The notes under the pieces: generated by a model
Database searches by the model: none
What the model was told of the DNA's origin: nothing
What the model saw: only the letters and a program-made list of their open reading frames with translations
In this document: piece after piece, positions 56,620 to 64,000 of the stretch
How the letters are laid out: each line of letters begins with the position of its first letter
Numbering within the stretch: position 1 is the first letter of the stretch
Assembly: GCA_942159475.1 (NCBI GenBank)
Contig: OW804095.1
Location: 154,049,517 to 154,113,516, forward strand
Direction: 5' to 3'
Origin: Sthenelais limicola
Taxonomy: Eukaryota; Annelida; Polychaeta; Phyllodocida; Sigalionidae
DNA length: 64,000 bases
Made by a program: the position numbers and the translations under genes

Positions 56620-57310
56620 TTAGATGGTTAAGATGAGAAATAGGAGAGATGAGAAAGAGAAAGGGGGAAGAGAGAGAGAAGGGAGAGGCGGAAGAAAGAG
56701 GAGAGAGAGAGAGGGGGAAGACAGAGAGAAGGGAGAGGCGGAAGAGAGAGGAGAGAGGGAGAGAGGAGAGAGAGGAGAGAGGAGAGAGAGAGGAGAGAGA
56801 GGAGAGAGAGGGAGAGAGAGGAGAGAGAGGAGAGAGAGAGAGAAGGGAGAGGCGGAAGAGAAAGGAGAGAGAGAGAGGGGGAAGACAGAGAGAAGGGAGA
56901 GGCGGAAGAGAGAGGAGAGAGATAGGCGGAGAGAGAGCGACAGAGAGAAGATGGAGAGAGAGGAACAGAGTTGAGAGAGGAGAGAAAAGAGAGAGAGCAG
57001 AGATAGAGGCGAGCAAGTGAGAGAAAAGAAAGAGAGGGGAGTGAGAGGGAGAGTAGAGAGAAAGGAAAGAGAGGGAAGAGAGAGAGGGAGAGGGGAGAAA
57101 GAGGAGAGAGGGAAGGGAGAGAGGAAAGTAATAGGAGGGCGAGAGAGGAGAGAAGTGAGGAGAGATAGAAAGAGGGTGAGGAGAGAGGACATAGAGAACA
57201 GAGAACAGAGAGAGAGAGCAGAGGGTAGAGAGGAGAAAGAAGCAAGAATAGAGAGCATGGAGGTGGTGGAAGCTACATTGAGGATAAGAGAAGCGGGAGA
57301 GTAAGTGATA
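56620..57310 (+). repeat. (GA)n-rich low-complexity tract
   Basis: Nearly pure purine (GAGAGAGAGG, GGGAGAGGCGGAAGAGAGAG) over ~690 bp with some ~90-bp internal repetition. Long frames on both strands (Arg/Glu-rich plus, Ser/Leu-rich minus) are compositional. Confidence 0.95.
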
Positions 57311-57504
57311 AAGAGGAGAGGGATGAGAGCGGGCGGCGGCGGTGTGGAGAGGTGGGCAGTGAAATGGGTTTATTGGTATTGATGGGGGTTATGAGATTAC
57401 AGGAGTCACCACGGGGGGCGCTCTTCAGGTCATGGAGAGAAGCCATTGGTCAATAAATGGCCACGTGATCAATACTTGCAGTCATGTGGTGTCAATACAC
57501 ATTG

Positions 57505-59075
57505 GTAGGTGGAGGAAGGGGAGGTAGGAGAGGTATGGAGTGGAGGGGGAGAGAGGGAATGGGAGAGGAAGGGAAGGTATGGAGTGGAGGGGGAGAGAGG
57601 GAATGGGAGAGGGAGGAAGGGAAGGTATGGAGGGGAGGGGGAGAGAGGGATTGGGAGAGGGAGGTTGGGGGAGGTGGGGGAGGTATGGAGGGCAGGGGGA
57701 GAGAGGGAATGGGAGAGGGAGGTAGGGAAGGTATGGAGGGGAGGGGGGAGAGGGATTGGGAGAGGGAGGTAGGGGGAGGTGGGGGAGGTATGGAGTGGAG
57801 GGCGTGAGAGGGAATGGGAGAGGAAAGGAAGGTATGGAGGGGAGGGGGAGAGAGGGAATGGGAGAGGAAGGGAAGGTATGGAGTGGAGGGGGAGAGAGGG
57901 AATGGGAGAGGGAGGTTGGGGGAGGAAGGAAAGGTATGGAGGGGAGGGGGAGAGAGGGAATGGGAGAGGGAGGGAAGGTATGGAGGGGAGGGGGAGAGAG
58001 GGATTGGGAGAGGAAGGGAAGGTATGGAGTGGAGGGGGAGAGAGGGAATGGGAGAGGGAGGTTGGGGGAGGTGGGGGAGGTATGGAGGGGAGGGGGAGAG
58101 AGGGAATGGGAGAGGGAGGGAAGGTATGGAGTGGAGGGGGAGAGAGGGATTGGGAGAGGAAGGGAAGGTATGGAGTTGAGGGGGAGAGAGGGAATGGGAG
58201 AGGGAGGTTGGGGGAGGTGGGGGAGGTATGGAGGGGAGGGGGAGAGAGGGAATGGGAGAGGAAGGGAAGGTATGGAGGGGAGGGGAAGAGAGGGAATGGG
58301 AGAGGAAGGGAAGGTATGGAGGGGAGGGGGAGAGAGGGAATGGGAGAGGGAGGAAGGGAAGGTATGGAGGGGAGGGGGAGAGAGAGATTGGGAGAGGAAG
58401 GGAAGGTATGGAGGGGAGGGGAAGAGAGGGATTGGGAGAGGGAGGTTGGGGGAGGTAGGGGAGGTATGGAGGGCAGGGGGAGAGAGGGAATGGGAGAGGG
58501 AGGTAGGGAAGGTATGGAGGGGAGGGGGGGAGAGGGAATGGGAGAGGGAGGAAGGGAAGGTATGGAGGGGAGGGGGAGAGAGGGATTGGGAGAGGGAGGT
58601 TGGGGGAGGTAGGGGAGGTATGGAGGGCAGGGGGAGAGAGGGAATGGGAGAGGGAGGTAGGGAAGGTATGGAGGGGAGGGGGGAGAGGGATTGGGAGAGG
58701 GAGGTAGGGGGAGGTGGGGGAGGTATAGAGTGGAGGGCGTGAGAGGGAATGGGAGAGGAAGGGGAGGTATGGAGGGGAGGGGGAGAGAGGGAATGGGAGA
58801 GGTAGGGAAGGTATGGAGGGGAGGGGGAGAGAGGGAATGGGAGAGGAAGGGAAGGTATGGAGGGGAGGGGGAGAGAGGGAATGAGGGAGGAAGGGAAGGT
58901 ATGGAGGGGAGGGGGAGAGAGGGAATGGGAGAGGGAGGAAGGGAAGGTATGGAGGGGAGGGGGAGAGAGGGATTGGGAGAGGGAGGTTGGGGGAGGTAGG
59001 GGAGGTATGGAGGGCAGGGGGAGAGAGGGAATGGGAGAGGGAGGTAGGGGCAGGGCAAGGTACAGAGTAGAGAAG
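57505..59075 (+). repeat. 43-58-bp homopurine minisatellite, ~35 units
   Basis: The unit is GGTATGGAGGGGAGGGGGAG, AGAGGGAATGGGAGAGGAAG, GGAA, with a usual spacing of 43-47 bp. Longer units insert TTGGGGGAGGTGGGGG. It is almost entirely purine on the plus strand, which favours triplex or quadruplex structures. The 529- and 577-codon minus frames (Pro/Ser/Leu-rich) are artefacts. Confidence 0.95.
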
Positions 59076-60060
59076 GGAAAGGGAGAGGGAAAGGAGATAA
59101 GAATGGGAGGGAAATAGAGAGAGAGAAGATAAAGGAGAGAGAGAACAGGTTAAGAAAGGCAGATATGGAAGAGGGATTTTACTGGGAGACATGACTGGAC
59201 CGAACCCAATCCTTCCTCTTATCATCAGTAATGACTTTTGTCACAATTCACAAGATAAAGCAGGCGCTCGGCCTAGTGTAAGTTATCAGTGATTAGTCCC
59301 TGTTTGTTTGGCCAGGACAGTTATACACATACAGACCAGTTGTACTACAGTTGTACTAGTGTTGGACTTCCGTTTCCGGCCGAAAATACAAAACAATATT
59401 CACTGCTCGAACGGCAAGATCATGGCTTTCCACTGGTTCATTTTGCTTTGAAATCATTTATAAATTATTGTTAATGAGAGTAACAGCCCAACAAAAGGAG
59501 ACTAAAGCCAATAGATCCTTAGGTTATTGTCCTTCGTTTTGTCTATGGCTCCTGGAAACAATCCTTAACCACGACCATAACCTCAGGATCTAACTGCCTA
59601 ATACAATAGTAGTATAAAGGAATGGCGAGATATCCTCCTCTATACTACTTACAATTCCCTTATTTATGATACATTATCAGTAAAAGAAAACAACTTTATA
59701 ATGCTCGAGTAAAGCACTGGTAGGAAAAGAATTGGGCCCCCCTTGGTCCTGCCCCCCTCGACCCCCCCTCTCGTTCCTGCCCCCCCTCCCCCCCCAACCT
59801 CCCTCCCCCCCTCCCTGAGTGTCTGTGCCCCGGCCTCCGCCCCATTTCATCCCCCGCCCATATCTGGCCCACTACAATTCACTAAATGCTAACGTTGACA
59901 CTAGTGGCGCTCTCAACTCTTATCAGGAATTTATTTGTACCAAGCTTACATGTGATAATTGAATAAGTTGCCCTCACTGATATCGATCCCAGAGCCTCTA
60001 GCGGCCGCAATGGCAGTTATAGCACAGATATGGGTATGGCCATCTGTAGATGAAATATGC
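59076..60060. other. Single-copy DNA with a C-rich patch
   Basis: 59735-59850 is C-rich (poly-C and CCTCCC). The rest is ordinary. No gene is recognised. Confidence 0.35.
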
Positions 60061-60420
60061 GGGGCAGAGGGGGGGGGTAAGGGGGCAGGGGAACGGGGGT
60101 GGGTAAGGGGGCAGGGGGGACGTAAGGGGGGCAGGGGGAGGGGCAGGGGGGCAGGGTAGGGGTAGGGGTAGGGGTAAGGGGCAGGGGGTGAGGGGGGAGG
60201 GTAGGGGGGAGGGTAAGGGGGGCAAGGGGGATTTAGAAAGAGGGGGACAGGGGGGATTTGTTAAGAGGGGGGCAGGGAAAGGAGGCATAAGGGAGTGTGG
60301 GGAGGGGTAAAGGTGGAGGGGGGCAGGGGTTAAGGAAGCTAAGGGTAAGGTTAAGGGGTACTAGGGGCGGAGACCGGCTGAGAGGGGTGGAGCTACAAGG
60401 GGAAGGGAAGGGGGAGACAA
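60061..60420 (+). repeat. G-rich irregular tract
   Basis: GGGGGCAGGGG and GGGGTAGGGGTAGGGGTAAG words with many G-runs over ~350 bp, a potential quadruplex cluster. Frames on both strands are compositional. Confidence 0.85.
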
Positions 60421-60679
60421 ACACAAGGGATGATATAAATATTGATGTCTTATATTTTGCAATGTCACAATGTTTGCGTCAACAAGGCCATAAAACCCTG
60501 TTCAGGACAGCGGAAGCTCGGCCCATTCTCTACATTATTCTTATATAAGTATATAAATATATCATTTTCCGTCCCAGGGAGGAACAACAAACAAAGTCAT
60601 CAGTAACATTTCTGTTCCAAATAGCGGAGAAGGGAGCGGCAGAGGTGGGAGTGTGTTGTGCAGGGGGAGTGGGGGAGGT

Positions 60680-60937
60680 AGCATGGGAAATTTTGGTTTT
60701 GCTTCAGGGCTTCATAAAAGTCCAAATTTATATTTTGGCGGCCCCCCGAAATTATTTCATGCATGCCTTCACATATTATCGTTCACCGATAGCCATTTTC
60801 TCTCAGCAGATTTGACTTCAAACTCTTCCAAAATCAAATAGTAGCTCACAATATTGACAAATTCAGTCCTTTAAGCCATCATATAAGTGATATGAATAAA
60901 TCTGGTAAGAATGGCCTTACTAAGTGAGAATACAGCT
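60680..60937 (-). mobile_element. Family D element, copy near 60.8 kb
   Basis: It ends GTGAGAATACAGCT right before TTAA (60938-60941). The core has GGCTTCATAAAAGTCC, GGCCCCCCGAAATTATTTC and TATTATCGTTCACCGATAGC, shared with copies at 20.7 and 24.9 kb. The left boundary is uncertain. Confidence 0.65.
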
Positions 60938-61146
60938 TTAAGAGTTGAATTGAATTGTGGGGTTGCAGGAGATTAAGGGTTATAGAGGGAGTGGAGGGAT
61001 GGTAAGTGTTTACTGGACCGTGGCGGGGTGTGGTCCAGTGCTTCCTAATATAGGCGGTGGAGGTCAGAAAATAACATGTTTTTAAAAATGTATATGCCCA
61101 GATGGCAGGTGTCAGTAATAAAGTCTGTTGTAAAAACACAAAAAAA

Positions 61147-61225
61147 GAAAATGTACAATAATCCGATTCACACATTTAGTAAATTCTGCTAAATTAGAAT
61201 GAAAATATGACCAGGATACGTTGCT
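61147..61225 (+). mobile_element. Family A MITE, fragment 21
   Basis: GAAAATGTACAATAATCCGA, TTCACACATTTAGTAAATTC, TGCTAAATTAGAATG matches the left third of family A. The rest is absent. Confidence 0.55.
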
Positions 61226-61526
61226 TCTATTATTCTTAATCATAACAAGAGTTTTTTTATTATACTCTTTTATTTCTTTTAAAGCTTTGCAGACAATATG
61301 ACAAGTGTTATTGCAAATATTTGTAGCTGCATATTGCTACTTATGATAAGAGCTGCAATTAAGCCGGTCTCATGTTAATTGTTTAACGATTACGACTCGT
61401 GTCTGTTAACATAACGATGCCGAGATCAATGGTCGTTATGATGCTGGCCTGCTATAGCTCACTAATGAAGCTGTGTAAGTACTGAGGGTAATTGTAATGA
61501 ACCTCTGTGTGACGGGTGGAAGAGGA

Positions 61527-61640
61527 TAGGGGAGACCCGGAGAGACCCGGAGAGACCCGGAGAGACCCGGAGAGACCGACCCGGAGAGGGACATTGTTAC
61601 ACTTACTCACACTGGATGAGCGAGTGAGTGAGTGAGTGAG
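61527..61640 (+). repeat. 10-bp and 4-bp short tandem repeats
   Basis: AGACCCGGAG repeats about five times (61530-61588), followed at 61618-61640 by (GAGT)n. Confidence 0.9.
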
Positions 61641-62379
61641 ATTGGTTGCTTTACGCCCTGATTAACACGTATAAAGGTTCTATCAAGGGCGGGAGAGCTG
61701 AGAGGGAGGCAGATTAAGATCTTACCCAGGAAATAGAGAGAGAGAAGAGAGAGAGAAGAGAGACATAAAGGCACACTGGCTGATTAGTACCAGCTGTAAC
61801 TACTGTAGTCATTGCAGCATATCATCCAAGGATGCATTATAGAATGATAAACCATCTGGTTTTTTGTTTTTTTTATTTTGTTTTTTTATACAGCACATCT
61901 TCTGTAATAACGACAGTTGAGTTATCGACAAACAAGTACATTGTACAATAAAGTTCTAATAATCAATTGAGGACATAAACATTGAGATATGGGCTCACAG
62001 ATGATGATTCAATGCAGAATAACCATGGTCTTCCGCCCACTGCTGTGTCTATCTAGTCCTTAACGCTACTGAACAAGCCATTCATGACACTACATCTTAA
62101 GTACATCTGATGTTTGGAATATTAAAGTGTTTATATTTGAAATTAAAGATTTAAAGATTGTATTTGTTCCTGAAGACGCTAAATCTATATCAGTATTTCA
62201 CAGTTGTTGAAAGATGGTACAGGGACGCAATGTAGGGAAGTGAGATACTAGAGTGGTTCATATGACCGGAAGTTGAGGTTGTTTGAATTATGACCGTTTC
62301 CCAGCATGCACTGTGGCAGCTAGGGATGATGGGACGGGACCACACAATGCTTGACACATTTTCTACTTCTTGAAAAGAA
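61641..62379. other. Single-copy DNA
   Basis: No gene is recognised. A T-rich run (TTTTTTATTTTGTTTTTTTA) lies near 61868-61889. Confidence 0.3.
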
Positions 62380-62604
62380 ATTCATGCAGGCAGGAGGGGG
62401 AGGAGGAGGGGAAGGTGGAGGTGGGGAAGGAAGGGCTCAATTGAGAGGGAGGCGAAAGTGCAGGTGGAGATGGTTGAGGAGGGGAAGGTAGAGGAGGAGG
62501 TGGGAGAGGGAGAGGGGAGGGAGAGAAGGAGGAAGTTTAGAAGGAATAGGGAGATACGGAGGGGAGGTGGAGAAGGAAGAGGTGGAGGAGAAGAAGAAGG
62601 AACG
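62380..62604 (+). repeat. Purine-rich tract
   Basis: GGAGGAGGGGAAGGTGGAGG and similar words over ~220 bp lead into the 22-bp array. The start codons of the array-spanning frames fall here or in the array itself. Confidence 0.8.
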
Positions 62605-62619
62605 GGCTGGTGTGTCTCC

Positions 62620-63165
62620 AACATTCAGCACTGTCTGGTGCAACATTCAGCACTGTCTGGTGCACCATTCCAAACTGTCTGGTGCAGCATTCACCACTGT
62701 CTGGTGCAGCATTCACCACTGTCTGGTGCACCATTCACCACTGTCTGGTGCACCATTCCCCGCTGTCTGGTGCACCATTCACTACTGTCTGGTGCACCAT
62801 TCCCCACTGTCTGGTGCACCATTCACCACTGTCTGGTGCACCATTCCCCACTGTCTGGTGCACCATTCCCCACTGTCTGGTGCACCATTCCAAACTGTCT
62901 GGTGCAGCATTCACCACTGTCTGGTGCAGCATTCACCACTGTCTGGTGCAGCATTCACCACTGTCTGGTGCACCATTCCCCACTGTCTGGTGCACCATTC
63001 ACTACTGTCTGGTGCACCATTCCCCACTGTCTGGTGCACCATTCACCACTGTCTGGTGCACCATTCACCACTGTCTGGTGCACCATTCACCACTGTCTGG
63101 TGCACCATTCCCCACTGTCTGGTGCACCATTCACTACTGTCTGGTGCATCATTCCCCACTCTCTA
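62620..63165 (+). repeat. 22-bp palindromic minisatellite, ~24 units
   Basis: The unit is TGGTGCACCATTCACCACTG plus TC, with a 22-bp period (CTGGTGC at 62701 and 62723). TGGTGCACCA is a perfect 10-bp palindrome in most units. Variants are GCAGCATT, TTCCCCACTG, TTCCAAACTG and TTCACTACTG. The unit has no stops in plus frames, so three overlapping frames of 201-277 codons arise. None is supported as a gene. Confidence 0.97.
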
Positions 63166-64000
63166 CCAGTAGTTGCCAGCCCTGTGTGTCAACGCCCCCA
63201 TGGGATAGGGAAAGGGAACAATATGGCTGCGATGGAGGGAGGAATAAATCCCTTAATGGCGGCCATGCAACCAGTCAATGGTGATTTGTAACAATGGCAG
63301 ACAAATCTCACCAGTGGTAATATGGCGCTAGTGGGGGGGGGGGGGGAGGTGGGAGAGGGAGGGGCAACTGTATGGGGAGAAAGCCATTTTGAAAGCATGA
63401 AAATATCGGATTTTATTGGATTCTTTTGGATACCTGAAGATGTACATATTGGATAGTCAATATTGCCATGTAAAGGCGTGGACTTGCAGCTGGTATGTAT
63501 CTATAATTCTATAAGAGCCTTCATCCTTCCCGTCCCCTACACGATTTCATTTTTAGTTGCAACTACAGTATTCTGAAACTAATATTTCACAAAACAAATG
63601 TGTAGTGCCAAGAAGTAACACTAAACACTCTCCATATACTACTGCCTACCATTGCCTTGTATTGACACTTCTATACTGCTACTGTTTACCACCAGATGGA
63701 CCTGTCTGCCATAACTGTGTACTTACTGTGTTTCCTTGATATACCATAAAAGATTTCAAAACATTAGCAAAAAATAATCTGATCTGGGAAGACCAGAACT
63801 GTATTGACTGATTCATGTTCTTGACTATGTGTTACTAGGTAAAAAGCATCTTAATACTATCAAAAATGACATTATTTTATTTGTTTTATTTGTGAATTAC
63901 GTGAGTAAATCAATGGAAAATTGATCTGAGAATATTTAATATTATAAAATTTAGCACTAAGATCATTATTTCTAACAATGTATAATAAAGGTTAATTTAA
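63166..64000. other. Single-copy DNA to window end
   Basis: A poly-G run lies at 63334-63346. ATGGCGGCCATGC (63256-63268) is YY1-like. No gene is recognised. Confidence 0.35.

Noticed and set aside
57469..59225. Open frames of 529 and 577 codons on the minus strand
   Set aside because: Pro/Ser/Leu-rich translations of the homopurine array, with equally long frames on the other strand. Composition only.
62458..63291. 277-codon frame
   Set aside because: Translation of a purine tract plus the 22-bp array. Three parallel frames are open.
541..63346. Apparent plus-strand bias of poly-G runs
   Set aside because: Most runs lie in G-rich simple tracts, and C-runs also occur (7806-7815, 59735-59850). 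Too few independent runs to claim a bias by eye.

Overview
The window is non-coding, repeat-dominated DNA from a metazoan, most likely a marine invertebrate. I cannot name the species. It has a moderately AT-rich background, many 200-600 bp terminal-inverted-repeat (TIR) elements without coding capacity (MITE-like), and many minisatellites with 22-86 bp units. There is no operon-like gene packing. A run of exactly 200 N at 26729-26928 is a scaffold join. I find no protein-coding gene, rRNA or intact tRNA that I can support. Every long open frame (up to 577 codons) lies in a tandem array or purine-rich tract and exists only because the repeat unit lacks stops or has a length divisible by three.

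Interspersed elements. Family A (~237 bp, TIR begins GGGTCAGATTTTCAG, 4-bp target duplications such as AAGT, ATCT and ACAT) has about 21 full or partial copies. Family B (~410 bp, TIR begins GTGATGTGTTTCAGG, 4-bp ATAT or ATTT flanks) has about 15. Family C (~345 bp, ends AATAGGGG) has three copies plus a fragment. Family D (~320 bp, TTAA-flanked, AGCTG-type ends) has seven. Family E (~340 bp, a hairpin joined to a second inverted repeat) has two, and family G (~225-250 bp, ends AATAGGGAG) has two. Single copies include a Harbinger-like MITE with a clean TTA duplication (109-454), a 575-bp element with CRE-bearing ends (28126-28700), a 410-bp element with perfect 16-bp TIRs (40671-41080), and several foldbacks. 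Nested insertions give relative ages: B in D, E in C, E in an 85-bp satellite, and a foldback in a 45-bp minisatellite.

Tandem arrays. These are a ~85-bp satellite at 5.3-6.4 kb and, in inverse orientation, at 53.8-55.1 kb; a 38-bp array at 11.35-13.76 kb; a 45-bp array at 15.5-16.7 kb; a 28-bp array at 18.0-18.8 kb; a 22-bp array at 30.3-33.9 kb (the largest, ~165 units); a 57/61-bp array at 48.1-50.2 kb; a 43-58-bp homopurine array at 57.5-59.1 kb; and a 22-bp palindromic array at 62.6-63.2 kb. There are also GA/CT and G-rich tracts. Long arrays make up about a quarter of the window.

Possible function. The best regulatory candidate is 23340-23430: four CACGTG boxes, a TGACGTCA, an NRF1-like site and a YY1-like ATGGCGG within 90 bp, resembling a housekeeping promoter. 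The low-repeat block 51.9-53.4 kb could hold conserved non-coding DNA. Several repeats carry transcription-factor-like motifs (AP-1 in B ends, YY1 in C ends, CRE in E and the 28-kb element, RFX X-box-like sites in the 57-bp array). The window is best read as intergenic or intronic DNA shaped by non-autonomous DNA transposons and minisatellite expansion. No obvious new multi-gene system is present.
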